From Ovis canadensis (lineage: Eukaryota > Chordata > Mammalia > Artiodactyla > Bovidae): 64,000 nt of DNA. Positions 11,891 through 23,490 of the stretch are shown piece by piece; the stretch's first letter is position 1; each line of letters begins with the position of its first letter. The translations under genes were made by a program, and so were the position numbers. The stretch covers positions 30,854,501 to 30,918,500 of the forward strand of contig NC_091255.1 in assembly GCF_042477335.2 (NCBI RefSeq), given 5' to 3'. The notes beneath the pieces were generated by a model, which was not told the origin of the DNA, ran no database searches, and saw nothing but the letters and a program-made list of their open reading frames with translations.

Positions 11891-13146
11891 CCACCTCACC
11901 TCTCCATTGCTCGCCAAGGTACTGCCCAGTTCTGGGAGCCTGTGACTTACCCCTAGTCTAGACACTTTTATGATGGAAGAAATGGAGAACAACAGAAAAA
12001 CTTCCTAAATCTGACTATGGAAAGCATTCTGCCAAGCCAGGAAATACTTCTGCTGTGTGGCGTATACTGATTCTTTTGAAATATTAATAGCACTTCTGAA
12101 TTATATAAAGTGCATATAAAATGCTACATGTTGTGATTCTTTCTTCAGCTCATCCTGTTTTGGGGGGAGAGAGAGGAATCTCCCTCCCCCCATCAAGAGA
12201 AGGAAGAGAGAGAGAAAAGGAGTGAAGGGGGAAAAAAAATCCTCTCTTGGCATTCCTTCCCACTTCCCCAAAACTATTTGGTGTCCCCTGCTGACAGTAT
12301 GAGGTACATGCCACTGTAATTTTTAGAGTCAGAAGCTAAGCTGAAAAAGATAATAAATTTCCTAATCTGTTTGGCAGGTACACCTGGAGCTTATTGACTT
12401 AAACTCTAGAACTGTTTTCTTGCCTTTTTATGATGATTCCACCTGGAGAAGTAATTGTAATCTGCCCATTCCCCACTTCTCCTACTACAAGGGAAGGCTG
12501 CTACATCTTGGCCTCCAGCTTGCCAGGGGAGTCAGCTTTGCACAAAGATGGCCAGGGCCCAGAGACCTGAACCCAGGACTAAACTATGCTAGAGGTAAGG
12601 GGTGCTGATCCACCTCCCTGATAGTAAGAGCCCCCACAGTGGACCACACAGCTGACAAAAGAGACTTAGAGCACCCACAGACAGGTACATTCTACATCAC
12701 TGTTGCACTCTTTCCACAAATGAGTGCTCAGGGCCTTTGTGGAGTCCCTAGGGAGTTCTCAGAGGAGCATGATAAGCCTGTGGGCTCTGTGGGTTTGCGG
12801 CAGCTGTTGGTGGGTGTGTTTCTGTGATGCGTCCACAGGGAAACCAGGACTGAGAATCCCACGTGTATAGTTGTATATGTATGGGGGTAGGGAGGGGTCT
12901 AGGAAGGTGAGTGTGCAGCCTGTGAATGTGTGTGCCTGCTGGCTATCTATGCTTTAGCTTTATTTGGTGATTATACTGATAGAAGGGGGTGTTGTTGAGG
13001 GTGCTGAGGATGATAAAAAGTGTGTAGCAATGCCTGGTGTGATGGTGTTTGTGTGCAGTCGAAGGTTGGCCTTGGCAGGTGAGGGAAGTGGAAGGGCTGT
13101 CTGTACAAGGTGTATACCCTGTATTATATGCACTTCCTGGGTGTCT

Positions 13147-13262
13147 CTGGAGGAGGGTGTGGCAACCCGCTCCAGTATTCTTGCCTGGAGAATCCTCATG
13201 GACAGAGGAGCCTGGAGGGCTCCAGTCCATCAGATCACCAAGAGTCGGACACAACTGAGCCA
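13147..13262 (+). repeat. BovA SINE, 5'-truncated, in LIAT1 intron
   Basis: BovA monomer body (GCTCCAGTATTCTTGCCTGG ... AGTCGGACACAACTGAGCC) without the tRNA-like head. Confidence 0.88.
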
Positions 13263-13823
13263 CTCAGCACACACGGCACCCAGAGGCAGGTGCCCCTAAC
13301 AAATGAGGTTGTAAGGCAAGAGCTGAAAGGCAAGAGCCTGTGTTTCTGTGTGTGCCTGAAAGAATAGGTCACTAGTGCCTCACTACCTGTGGGTGGGGGA
13401 AGTCTGTGTATGAGGATAAAGGCATCGCTGTAGGAGAGCTTGAGGGTTTTGTGGGGAAGGTAAGGATGATCAGGATTTTGAGTTTGGACTGAGGGATTAG
13501 AAAGATGAGTGTCTGTATAAAGCTAGGAGTCACTGCGGGGCTCGGAGGCTCTGTGGGGTGTTCCTGTGTGGGGTTGAAGGTCTCCATAGGTGTTGAGAAC
13601 TCTCAACGCAGGATGTGGGTCTCTGTGGACATGGATGGTCTCTATGGGAAGGGCTGGCGCCTCGTCTTGCAGGGAGCCAGAGGACCTCTGATTAGTACCG
13701 ACGAGTTTCTGTCTCTGGGCTGAACTGGTTCTCGAGTAGATGGGGTTCTCAGGGGTGGGGTGGGTGTCCTCGGAGAATTTCAGGTGTGGGAGCTGAGGCT
13801 GCCGCGCTAGCTGCTCCTCTTAC

Positions 13824-14115
13824 CGTCCCCCTTGCCCGACCTCTTTGTCTTTTTCTTCTTTTTTTTCTTCTTCACCTTCCGTTTGGTCAGTTCTGAGGTG
13901 CAGCCCGCGATGGGGGGCAATCTGGAGCCCTGCGAGGCCGCCATGCAGCTCTCTCGCTCCTCCTCGTCCTCGTCGTCCTCCGACGCCCGGGCCCCACCGC
14001 TGCCGCCGTCCATCCGCCCACGGGACCGCTCACCTCCGGCAGCTGGAGACCCGCGGTCACTGAGCCCGCGGCTTCCGGCGGCGCCTTGTGCCAGAGAAGG
14101 GCCACGCGTCTCCAT
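13824..14115 (-). CDS. LIAT1: LIAT1 coding exon 1 (ligand of ATE1, N-terminal half)
   Basis: LIAT1 is known as a disordered nuclear/nucleolar protein that binds the arginyltransferase ATE1 and the lysyl hydroxylase JMJD6. This exon encodes residues 1-97 plus the first base of codon 98. Visible in order are a Gly/Ala/Ser/Arg-rich N-terminus, an acidic patch at about residues 46-55 (EDDEDEEERE), SQGSRLPPIAG at about 61-71, and a lysine tract at about 79-91 (KRKVKKKKKKKKTK). In the family the lysine tract is the reported nucleolar-targeting and JMJD6-modified segment. I chose the ATG at 14115-14113 (METRGP) for its good Kozak context (GCCATGG). The frame stays open upstream to 14244, and an internal ATG at residue 35 (MDGGSGG) is an alternative. 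The exon ends at a donor read on the minus strand as G|GTAAGA (intron GT at 13823-13822). Identification rests on recalled similarity to human LIAT1. Confidence 0.88.
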
Positions 14116-14245
14116 GGCAACTGCAGCGCCTGCGCAACCAGAGGCTGCGCCCAGGAGCCGCGGGCGGGGCGGACTGCAGATGCTCGGCTTTGTGCTTGAC
14201 TTGGTCGGCGCTAAAGGGGAGATTCTAAACACTTGGGCGGACACA
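13880..14245 (-). promoter_or_regulatory. LIAT1: CpG island over LIAT1 5' end
   Basis: A GC- and CpG-rich block covers coding exon 1 and about 130 bp upstream, including GCGGGCGGGGCGG at about 14160-14172 (a GC-box-like element). This suggests a TATA-less promoter just upstream of 14115. The precise start site cannot be read from sequence. Confidence 0.6.
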
Positions 14246-14559
14246 CATCTTCCACTCCTGTGCCTTTTTAAATGCTATCTGTTATCTGCTACATTTTTAT
14301 CTTCCGAATTCAATTTTGTACATCCGCCTTGGCCTTTCAACCCCCTCATGTCCAAAGAAACTCGTTTCTTTATCAGTTTCGATCTCAGTGAACGGGAACA
14401 GCTGGGCAGGCCAAAGCCATGGCTGTCTTCCTTGGCCGCACTTCTCTCCCTGTACCCCTAGCTAGGCTAGGGCTGACCACCATGCCTGGGACTTGAACTT
14501 TTGGACCTCTTTCCTGCATAGTCTCTGCTTCCAAACCCTTCCCACCCATTCTTTATCCA
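14245..14559. other. LIAT1 upstream region
   Basis: No repeat family or second promoter is recognised. The 209-codon frame on the opposite strand at 13832-14461 is a shadow of LIAT1 exon 1. Confidence 0.5.
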
Positions 14560-14900
14560 CGCAGCGGCTAGAAAGAACTTTTAAAGACCATGGACAATTT
14601 CACTCTCTGGCTTAAAACTCTCCAGGAGGACCCTGTTGCAAGTCAGATCAAGACTGAACTTTAGTGTGGCTTACAAGATGCCATCTGTCACCTTTCCTTT
14701 CCAGGTTTATCCACCACAGTTTGTATTTCCTCAAAATGGCTGCAATAACACCTCTCATTCCTCAGGCTCATCTAGAATCTTTGCTCTGTCTCTCATCCGC
14801 TGTCAGGCTCCCTAATATATATCCCATACAGCTGTGCACACAGCGAGTACTTGGAACCTGCCCCTTGACTGTCTGCTTTTGTCCCCAGGAGCTAAGTGAA
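14560..14900 (+). repeat. L2 LINE fragment (probable)
   Basis: Old L2-like 3' text (GTGGCTTACAAGATGCC ... CCTCAGGCTCATC ... GAACCTGCCCC). Confidence 0.5.
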
Positions 14901-15081
14901 GTGTAAATGACAGAGGTCCTTTGTGCAGATGACCGCCTGCTAGTGGAGATGTCTGGGGTTTGCTTTCCAGACACCCCACCTGCTGACCCTGGTGCTGGCA
15001 GGCAGGTGCTTACAAAGACCAGTTGCCCTCCTTTTCCGAGAAAGGCTGACCTGTCTTCCCTCTCAGCTGGTCCTCTTTGCG

Positions 15082-15294
15082 CTGTGCTGTGCTTAGTCAC
15101 TCAGTCGTGTCCAACTCTTTGTGACCCTGTAGACTGTAGCCCACCAGGCTCCTCTGTCATGGGGATTCTCCAGGCAAGAATACTGGAGTGGGTTACCATG
15201 CCCTTCTCCGGAGGATCTTCCCAACCCAGGGATCAAACCCAGGTCTCCTGCATTGATGGCAGATTCTTTACCATCTGAGCCACTAGGGAAGCCC
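15082..15294 (-). repeat. Bov-tA SINE
   Basis: Reverse full-length copy ending in CATCTGAGCCACTAGGGAAG. Confidence 0.93.
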
Positions 15295-16479
15295 AAGAAT
15301 ACTGGGAAGCCCTGGGTCCTCTTTGCCTGGATGCTTATCTGGCAGGAGACAGTGGGCACTTCTCTTCCCGATTTTCCTGAAGGTGGCATCAAGGTCATGG
15401 TGAGCCAGCCAGTCAGCGACCTCCCGCAAAGGAATACAGTTTGGGGAATAATTATAAAAACCCCTTGTGAATAGAGATGGGGCAAGTATGCTCCTGTTTA
15501 GTAGATGAGACAAACAGATGCAAAGTGACTTGCTCACCTCTCGATGCTAATTAGCCCCCAAGTTGGGCCCGAAATCCACATTCCCACTTTTACATCCAAC
15601 ATCTTACGGGAAAACAGTTGACTTCACAATGATGTTCACTGACCAACAGAAGAGATGATAGCATTTTCATTATTTGTTTCCGCTTCCTTGTTTGTACTTT
15701 CTCTTTGTGGTTTCTGTGGCTGTTATGAGCAGATAGGAGCTAAGGTTTCTGCCTCTCTAAGGTTCATGCTTTCCTCTTTGGCCAGTGCTGACATAGGAAT
15801 GCCTGGGTAGAGCTAGCAGCGTTTTCCTTCTGACTTGTCAGCGTGGGTCCCCCCAGCTGGCTGGGCTGCTGGTTCCAGCTCTCTGCTCTTTTCTGCCCAG
15901 TTTCTCCATGCTGTTAGTTCCTTCCCCAAGGTGAACAGGCAGTGTCCACTTTTAAGCAGCGCTAGCCTGAGACTTGGGCAAGTGGGGTCTCTGCCCCGGG
16001 CCTCATGTTTCACAGGACACTGCTCTGACTCTGCCTCCACTCCACCTCCCACCTGCAGCTATATCCTTCCCCAAGGGACAGGAAGTCTATGGAATCAAGG
16101 AGTCCTGCTCACCCAGCACCTCCCATTCCTCCCTCCACAGGTGGCCTGCAGTCTGAGTACCTGGCACCTCGGAACTTCTTGCCTAAATGACCCCTACCTG
16201 CTTATAGGGCACAGTTGGGTCCCAGTCCTGGATCCATCCTCTTGAGTAGCCCTAAGTCAAAGGCAACATAGGTGAAATCAGCAGGCAGGCTGAGATGTCC
16301 AGACCTGTGCATTCAAGGGCCTTCTCAGTGCAGGATAGGAGCTAGGAGTTGGAACAGGAGGTGGAAGGCCGTGGGCTGGGTGCAGAACCTCAAAGAGCTG
16401 CAAATTCTAAATTTAAATCTGGCCTTCCAGACTGGTATGAAGGCTGCTTGTCAAGGTAAGAAGACAGTATTTCTTTTTT
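15295..16479. other. No recognisable gene
   Basis: Unassigned sequence; frames at 15835-16245 show no domain. Confidence 0.5.
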
Positions 16480-16558
16480 TTCTTTCCCGACCCAGGAGTC
16501 GAACCGGGGTCTCCTGCATCACAGGCAGATTCTTTACTGTGTGAGCCACCAGAGAAGC
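16480..16558 (-). repeat. tRNA-like head of a Bov-tA/CHR SINE
   Basis: Only the head is present: GACCCAGGAGTCGAACC to GTGAGCCACCAGAGAAGCCC, preceded by a T-rich run. Confidence 0.75.
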
Positions 16559-16599
16559 CCTGACTTTCTTTGATTACTTATTTTTGCCTGTGTCTTAGT

Positions 16600-16776
16600 T
16601 ACATGTAGTCTCGTCATTGTGGAGCACGGACTTCTCTAGTTGTGTTGCGGGACTGAGAGCATGTAAGCTTAGATGCCCTGCAGTAAGTTGGATCTTAGTT
16701 TCCCCACCATGGATTCAACCTGCATCCCCTGTATTAGAAGGCAGATTCATAGCCACTGGATCACCAGGGAAGTCCT
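16600..16776 (-). repeat. CHR-type SINE
   Basis: Reverse CHR: GGATCTTAGTTTCCCCACCA ... GGATCACCAGGGAAGTCC. Confidence 0.82.
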
Positions 16777-17485
16777 AGGAAGACAGTATTTATGTTATTT
16801 AACAGTATGTTAATTTATTTTATCACTTTTAATATTTAGCCATACGGTGTGTGGGCTTCCATCTACTTTTGCCCTGGGCTTTGCAACTGTTAAGAGCATG
16901 CTTGCTCTATTTTTCCTCCTTTTATCAGCCACTCCAACTGCTTCCTGATTTCCACCTCATTCCTCATGGTATCTTAAAAAAAGGAAAAGAAAAATCCTAT
17001 AACATATTAAGTAAATCCCATTATATCCAGATGGCAGAGTACTTGGGAGCTTCTAAAATAAAATGAGGTACCTGGTTCAGGATGATTCAGGACAAAGGCC
17101 AAGAACGTGTGTGCGGAGAAGCAGCAGAGCAATGGGAAGGGGCTGCTAACCACTGCTACCCTTTCCTCACTCCCCTCCAGCTGACTCACTCACTGCCTTG
17201 CTATTTCTCCTGCACATCCAGACGTCTCAGGTCTTTGAATTCCTGCTCCCTCCCCCTGAACACTCTTGCTCTAACCATCCTGCCTTCATCCTGAAGGGTA
17301 CTAGAATATGTCACCCCCAAACATGCCTCTTGACACAGGGTCTGGGTGCTTTTTGGATGTGATTGTCCGTTCCTCAAGTCTGGGCCATTTCTGCTTGTCA
17401 GTTCTTATGACAAATCCCAGGAAACTAAGATCTGCATAGGCAATTCTTTTTAAAATTTTATTTTAATTGGAGGATAATTACCTCA
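16777..17485. other. Unassigned, with an L2-like patch
   Basis: About 17150-17300 resembles diverged L2 3' sequence; the rest is unrecognised. Confidence 0.4.
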
Positions 17486-18009
17486 CAAGGAAAGTTATGA
17501 CCAACCTAGATAGCATATTAAAAAGCAGAGACATTACTTTGCCAACAAAGTTCCGTCTAGTCAAGGCTATCGTTTTTCCTGTGGTCATGTATGGATATGA
17601 GAGTTGGACTGTGAAGAAAGCTGAGTGCCGAAGAATCGATGCTTTTGAACTGTGGTGTTGGAGAAGACTCTTGAGAGTCCCTTGGACTGCAAGGAGATCC
17701 AACCAGTCCATCCTAAAGGAGACCAGTCCTGGGTGTTCATTGGAAGGACTGATGCTGAGGCTGAAACTCCAATACTTTGGCCACCTCATGTGAAGAGTTG
17801 ACTCATTGGAAAAGACCCTGATGCTGGGAGGGATTGGGGGCAGGGGGAGAAGGGGATGACAGAGGATGAGATGGCTGGATGGCATCACTGACTCGATGCA
17901 CATGAGGTTGGGTGAACTCCGGGAATTGGTGATGAACAGGGAGGCCTGGGGTGCTGCGATTCATGGGGTCGCAAAGAGTCGGACACGACTGAGCAACTGA
18001 ACTGAACTG
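17486..18009 (+). mobile_element. BovB LINE 3' end (5'-truncated)
   Basis: BovB is an RTE-clade LINE. This ~520-bp 3' fragment still reads much of the C-terminal part of its reverse-transcriptase ORF (NLDSILKSRDITLPTKFRLV, then GYESWTVKKAE and [20 protein letters not shown]) with a stop after YFGHLM. It ends with the (TGAAC)n tail. It cannot move on its own. Confidence 0.93.
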
Positions 18010-18152
18010 ATGGTGATGGTTTCTGGCATACATCAACGTGAATCAGCCACAGTACATAGGCGTTCTGTCTACAGCCCGTTCCCCACACCGTCCGTGGTTA
18101 GGTGCTATGAAATTGAGGATGCTGAAGCCTCTCTTGGGACTTTTCTTTTTTT

Positions 18153-18278
18153 TGCTGCTGCTGCTATGTCACTCCAGTCGTGTCCAACCCTGTGCAACCC
18201 CATAGACGGCAGCCCACCAGGCTCCCCCGTCCCTGGGATTCTCCAGGCAAGAACACTGGAGTGGGTTGCCATTTCCTT
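18153..18278 (-). repeat. BOV-A2 monomer
   Basis: Reverse monomer starting with GCTGCTGCTGCTATGTCACT, the reverse of the AGC tail. Confidence 0.85.
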
Positions 18279-18285
18279 TACTGCG

Positions 18286-18471
18286 CTGGGCCTTAATTGT
18301 GGCACATGGGGTCTTTGATCTTCGTTGTTGCCTGTGGTATCTTTAGTTGCAGCATGTGAACTCTTAGCTGTGGCATGTGGGATCTAGTTCCCTGACCAGG
18401 CAGGGCTGGAACGCTGGGCCCTGTGAACTGGCAGCGTGGAGTCTTAGCTACTGAACCACCAGGGAAGTCCC
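18286..18471 (-). repeat. CHR-type SINE
   Basis: Reverse CHR long form directly abutting the BOV-A2 monomer; ends ACCACCAGGGAAGTCC. Confidence 0.82.
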
Positions 18472-19046
18472 TCTCTTGAGACTTTAGTTTCCTTCAGAAC
18501 ATTCACTGATGGTGTCCACACCTTGGCCCCCAGGCTATTTCCGGAACTCAAAGATCTAAATTTCTTCCAGTATTTAGTTGTGGTTGATTTATGCCACCAT
18601 CTCTATAGGAAGCCTCTCAAGGGCTTCCCTGCCTAAGCAAAGGAAGATCCTTTTGTGCATCAAGGTCCAGGCCTTGTTGGCTGCCTGCTGAACAGCTGCC
18701 CCCGTGCTCACCTCTGTGGGCTGCTATTAAACTCCAAATCCTGGAGGCCTGTTGGTTCTGAGGTGATGGGGGAGCCTCAAGATTCCAACTCCCCAGGAAC
18801 ATTTCTAGAAAGTGTTACAGAAAAACAAAGCTGGGTAATAGGAAGTGGTGGTAAAGACAGATTTTATTCAGTACTCCTGCAGCAGGGGAAAGAGACTTCT
18901 TTAGCCTAGAAATGAGCTTGGTTCTGATCTATACAGAGGGGACCTGGCCTCCTTAAAGGGAGAACCAGGGAGCAGGGAAGGAGAGTGGGTGAGGACTTGA
19001 GCAGAGTCAAGACAGTGAAAAATTACAAAAAAGCAGATGAGTGGTC
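18472..19046. other. No recognisable gene
   Basis: Unassigned sequence. Confidence 0.5.
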
Positions 19047-19322
19047 AACCCCGAATGTTCATTGGAAGGACTGGTGCTGAAGCTCCAGTACTTTGGCCAC
19101 CCGATGCAAAGAGCCAACTCACTGGAAAAAAGCCTTATGCTGGGAAAGACTGAGGGCAGGAGGAGAAGCGGGCAGCAGCGGATGAGATGACTGGATGGCA
19201 TCACCGACTCAGTGGACATGAGTTTGAGCAGACTCAGGGAGATAGTGAAGGACAGGGAAGCCTGGCTTGCTGCAGTTCATGGGGTCGCAAATAGTCTGAG
19301 ATGACTGAGCGACTGAACAGGA
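19047..19322 (+). mobile_element. BovB LINE 3' fragment
   Basis: Shorter 5' truncation than 17486-18009; carries CAGTACTTTGGCCACCCGAT to GACTGAGCGACTGAAC. Confidence 0.9.
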
Positions 19323-19844
19323 TGAGTAGTCAGTGTCAGTATGATCAGGCCTTCTTAGCCTGGTGACTGGCCCTTAACCAAGATACCTACGTACAGACTG
19401 AGACACAGGGGCCCATCCTTCCTGATGGTTATATTTCAAAGGAATGGCTCCCAGGTCCTTGAGAAGACACTGCTGGCTTCCAGGAGATACACATACATCT
19501 CAAAGGCGTAGAGAGAGGGTTTACAACAAGTGTTCAAAATAAATGCTCTAAGAAAATGGAGGCAAGGCGCCTACCTGAAGGTGCTGGCTGGAACAAATGG
19601 TAAATTCCCTTGGCAGACATGGGCTTTCTCAGACAGAAACTCAAGTAGGGATGGGATGGGCTGGGTCATGGCAGGGACACCGTGGCCTTAGGCTGCTAGA
19701 CGCCAGGCTAGATCATTTTTTCAGGTCTCTATGTGTGGGAGGGTGGACAAAATCATTTGTGTTGAGAGATGCAGTTCTTATAGGCCACAGTTGAGGTCTT
19801 GTTGAGAAGTAGGCTTAGAGAAACCTGATGAAAGTTTGGTCAAA
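19323..19844. other. No recognisable gene
   Basis: Unassigned sequence. Confidence 0.5.
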
Positions 19845-20007
19845 GTGAAGTCGCTCAGTTGTGTCTGACTCTTTGCAACCCCATGGACTGTAGCCTACCA
19901 GGATGCTCCATCCATGGAATTTTCCAGGTGAGAGTATTGGAGTGGGTTGCCATTTCCTTCTCCAGGGGATCTTCCCATTACCATCTGAGCCACCAGGGAA
20001 GCTCTTG
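19845..20007 (-). repeat. Bov-tA SINE with internal deletion
   Basis: Reverse copy in which most of the tRNA-like B-box segment is missing between GGGGATCTTCCCA and TTACCATCTGAGCC. Confidence 0.88.
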
Positions 20008-20040
20008 GTCAAAGGAAGAGCCTTTTTCAAAAGGAAGGTG

Positions 20041-20139
20041 GGGACTTCTCTGGTGGTCCACTGGTTAAGATTCCGTGTTTCCACTGGGGAGCTAAATTCC
20101 TGCATGCTATGCAGTGCGGCTAAAAAAAAAAAAAAAAAG
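20041..20139 (+). repeat. CHR-type SINE with poly(A)
   Basis: GGACTTCTCTGGTGGTCCAC head and a 16-A tail; middle shortened. Confidence 0.82.
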
Positions 20140-20707
20140 AAAGTGGAAGTCAGGGAGGTCATCTTTGCAGTTTGAGAGTTTGGGAAGCCAAGAGTGAGGG
20201 TTCCTGGGTCTTCCACCTCATTAAGGTAGTCAGAGGGTGCCAGCCAATGTGGTCTTGGATCACTAAGGACACTCAGAAATCCTGGGCTCTTGGCCACCTA
20301 ACTTATCCATACAGATGCCCCCCCCCCATTTCAAGTCTTCTGAAAGTGTCATAGGAAACATACAGAAGCAGCGATGGCTTTTTAAACCAAAAGAAACATC
20401 ACCCGCCTTGAAGTAAGAAGAGAGCTTGAGCTTTAATCACTGATTTGTGTCAGTGTGTCTCTGGGCACATAAATGAACACACCTATAACCTGAAGACAGG
20501 AATACTGTGCCACAGATTATTATATCAATCAGTGGTGCTTGCAAATATATACGCCTTTTATTCATAAAGTCTTGCTTTAGCAAGTAGTCCCACCTGTGCG
20601 AGTAAATCCATATAAGCCAATATCTATTTACCTTTTCATCTTGAGACTTAGTAGAAAAGGGGCATGTCTTCTTCACACACAAGCACATAGACTGCTGATT
20701 CTTTTAC
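20140..20707. other. No recognisable gene
   Basis: Unassigned sequence with a C run near 20319-20328. Confidence 0.5.
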
Positions 20708-20821
20708 TTCTTCTTTTTTTTTTTGGCTGCACCACAGGGCATGTTCCTCTACCAGGGATCAAACCCATGCGCCCTGTTGGAAGCGCAGAGCCTTAACCAC
20801 TGAGCCATCAGGGAAGTCCCT
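20708..20821 (-). repeat. CHR-type SINE
   Basis: T-rich start, CTACCAGGGATCAAACCC, ends GAGCCATCAGGGAAGTCC. Confidence 0.85.
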
Positions 20822-20848
20822 CTCTTTACTTCCTGATGTGTGTGCATG

Positions 20849-21048
20849 TGTGCTCAGCTGTGTCTGACTCTCTGAGACCCCCATGGACTGTAACCCCTCG
20901 GGCTCCCCCGTTCATGAAATTCTCCAGGCAAGAATACTGGAGTGGTTGCCATTTCCTCCTACAGAGGCTCTTCTTGACTTGGGAATCGAACTCAAATTTC
21001 CTGCATTGCAGGCAGACTCTCTACCTGCTGAGCCATCAGGGAAGCCCT
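20849..21048 (-). repeat. Bov-tA SINE
   Basis: Reverse copy ending in GCTGAGCCATCAGGGAAGCC. Confidence 0.92.
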
Positions 21049-21089
21049 ACTTCTTAATGGTGCCTCAGAATTTAAAGATCTGAGACTGG

Positions 21090-21370
21090 CAGTAATTGAC
21101 CAGCCGTAATCCACATCCTGGGACCCTTCTCACGCCAGTCCCAACCTCCGACTCTGAGCTCATTTTCTTCTCTGCCTCCCCACTCACCACTCCCCGCCTT
21201 TCAACACCCCCTTTCTTGCCTTCCCTGTGCCTTCTACCTGCAGTGTCCTTCCCCATCTGGCCCGTCTGGCCACCTCCTCCTCTTCTGAGTCTCTGGACAA
21301 GGGTTTCCTCTGAGAAGCCCCATCTGAGCCCTGCCACACATGTAGTTCATGTAGAAATGTAGTGCATTTC
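21090..21370 (+). repeat. L2 LINE fragment (probable)
   Basis: L2-like 3' text (TCTGAGAAGCCCCATCTGAG near the end) in diverged form. Confidence 0.5.
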
Positions 21371-21399
21371 TTTCGTATCTGGTGCAGCCACGGGGGTTG

Positions 21400-21490
21400 G
21401 GTAGCATAATGGCTCTGCTACTAGCTGGCTGTATGACTTGGGCAAATCCCTTAAAGTGCTCCTAGCAGTAAATTGGAGATAAATAATGTT
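21400..21490 (+). repeat. MIR fragment
   Basis: TGGCTGTATGACTTGGGCAA core of MIR. Confidence 0.7.
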
Positions 21491-21916
21491 CTATTTCCAT
21501 GGCACCTGTCTCCCGTGAAGTCACTACACAGTAGGCAGCAGGTCACAGCTTGCACACCATTGTCCAGAGATGATTTCTTTACGTTTCTGTTTTTCCCACT
21601 GAACTATGAGGTTCTTGAAGACCAGGCATTTTACCCATTTTCCTCAAGTAGCAGACTTCAATGCCCTTCCAAGTCACATGCCTGCTGTGGTCTCAGGAAC
21701 ACCAAGCCTTTTTGGCAGCACATGGCAGGGGTGGAACAAAGCAGCTAAAAGAAAATTTGGGAAAGAACTCTTAATATCTATGATGTCAGTTGGGGCTCCC
21801 CCAAGCCTGGAAATCAAAGCAGGACCCATCTGTAATAGGAAACACTTACTCTTCTAAGGCTCCTTGCCTTGGGGCCTATCCTTCCTATTCTGCACCCTTA
21901 ATAACTCAATACTTGG
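21491..21916. other. No recognisable gene
   Basis: Unassigned sequence. Confidence 0.45.
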
Positions 21917-22140
21917 ACTTCCCCGGCTGTTCAGTGGTTAAGAATTCACCTGTGAATGCAGGGGACACAGGTTCGATCCTTGGTCCTGCAAGATTCCACA
22001 TGTTGTGGGGCAACTAAACCCACGTGCTGAAGCCCATACCCCCTAAAGTCTGTGCTCCACAACAAGAGAACCCACCGCAACGAGAAGCCTGTGCATGGCA
22101 GTGGAGACGAGCACAGACAAAAATTAATTAATAAAAGAAA
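21917..22140 (+). repeat. CHR-1-like SINE (long form)
   Basis: Head GGACTTCCCCGGCTGTTCAG, body CACAACAAGAGAACCCACCG, and AATTAATAAAAG tail. Confidence 0.82.
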
Positions 22141-22159
22141 ACCTTAAACAACTCGATAC

Positions 22160-23490
22160 TTTGAGTTGTCCACTAAAATCAACTCCACAAAGAAGTGTCA
22201 GAAAGATAAGTAGGCTTCAATGAGGACTTTTTAGGGGAGCTAACCATTTTTTCTTCTGCAATGTCTAATCTGCCATTAATCCCATTCAGTGTATTTTTCA
22301 TCTCAGACATTGTAGTTTTTATGTCTAGAAGTTCAACTTGGGTAATTTTTTTTAGCTTCCATATCTATACCTAAACTTTCCTCTAGCTTCTTGAACTTAC
22401 AGAATATGGTCTTCATAACTGTTTCAATGCCTTTGCCTACTAATTCTGCCGTCTGTGTCATGCCTGAGTCAGTTTCAATTAATTGAGTTTGATCTTCACT
22501 ATGAGTTGCATTTTCCAGCTTTTTTGTGTGCCTAGTCATTTTTTCTTGGATGCCAGATATTGTGAATTTTACCTTGTTGGGTACAGGATATTTTTTAATT
22601 CCTATAAATGTTTTTGAAATTTGTTGTGGCAGTCAACTTGCTTGGAAAGAGCTTGATCCTTTCTAATCTTGAATTTAAGCTTGCTTAAGCGGGACCAGAA
22701 CTGGATTTCTGGATCCAGTCTAAGGTGAATTTTTTTCTAGTATCAAAGTAAGGCCTTTCTTAGTATTCTTTTTTTTTTTTTAAATGTGGACCATTTTTAA
22801 AGGGTTTATTGAATTTGATACAATATTGCTTCTGTTCTATGTTTTGGTTTTTTGGCCATGAGACATGTGGGATCTTAGCTCCCAAACCAGGGATCGAACC
22901 CACACTCTCTGAATGGGAACGTGAAATCTTAACCACTGGACCGTCAGGGAAGTCCCTTTCTTAGTAGTCTAACTAGTAGCCCCTGAACTGTGATGTTTTC
23001 CACTTTGGCTGCTGAAAACAGACATTATTCGAGCCCTGCGTGAGCACCAGGGGCTGTTCCCACTGATCCTTTCGGGTGGTTCATCCCCCGCCCCCCAACC
23101 TTCATATCATTTTCTCATACACCTGTGCTGAGCGGTACTCACTAAATACTTGAGGAGCATTTTCTGTAGATCTCTAGGTTTCTCTCTCTCTCTGCATCTC
23201 TTTCCTCTCTAGTCCTCTGCCCTGAGAACTCTTAACTGGTTTCATTTCCCAGCATCCAGCTCTGTTCCATTCAGCTAGTCTTCTCCTTCTTGAACCACAG
23301 TCTGGAAACTCTCCAGCAGCGAGCCGAGCAGTGCAGGGATCACCTTGCTGTTCCCTCTCTCAGGGGTCACTTTCCTTTGTTGCCTGATGTTCCAAAGTCT
23401 TGAGTGTTGGTGTCTTATATGTTTGATCTGATATTTTCGTGGCTTCAGGCAAGAAGCCGACTCTGGTCCCTGTTACCCCATCTTGAATGA
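22160..23490 (-). mobile_element. Old L1/HAL1-type 5' region and ORF1 remnant, interrupted
   Basis: The minus-strand frame at 22539-22333 has the coiled-coil-like, Lys/Glu-rich composition of a LINE ORF1, and the flanking text (TGCCAGATATTGTGAATTTTAC ... CTTTCGGGTGGTTC) is a familiar old L1-type sequence. A CHR SINE (22843-22957) is inserted. Subfamily and exact ends are uncertain. Confidence 0.55.
22843..22957 (-). repeat. CHR-type SINE nested in L1 remnant
   Basis: GATCTTAGCTCCCAAACCAG ... GGACCGTCAGGGAAGTCC. Confidence 0.85.

Noticed and set aside
13832-14461. 209-codon open frame on the plus strand
   Set aside because: It is the antisense shadow of LIAT1 exon 1; the poly-Phe/Ser runs are the reverse of the poly-Lys and acidic codons.
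17467-17793. 108-codon reverse-transcriptase-like frame
   Set aside because: It is the degraded C-terminal end of BovB, a 5'-truncated LINE copy, not an independent gene.
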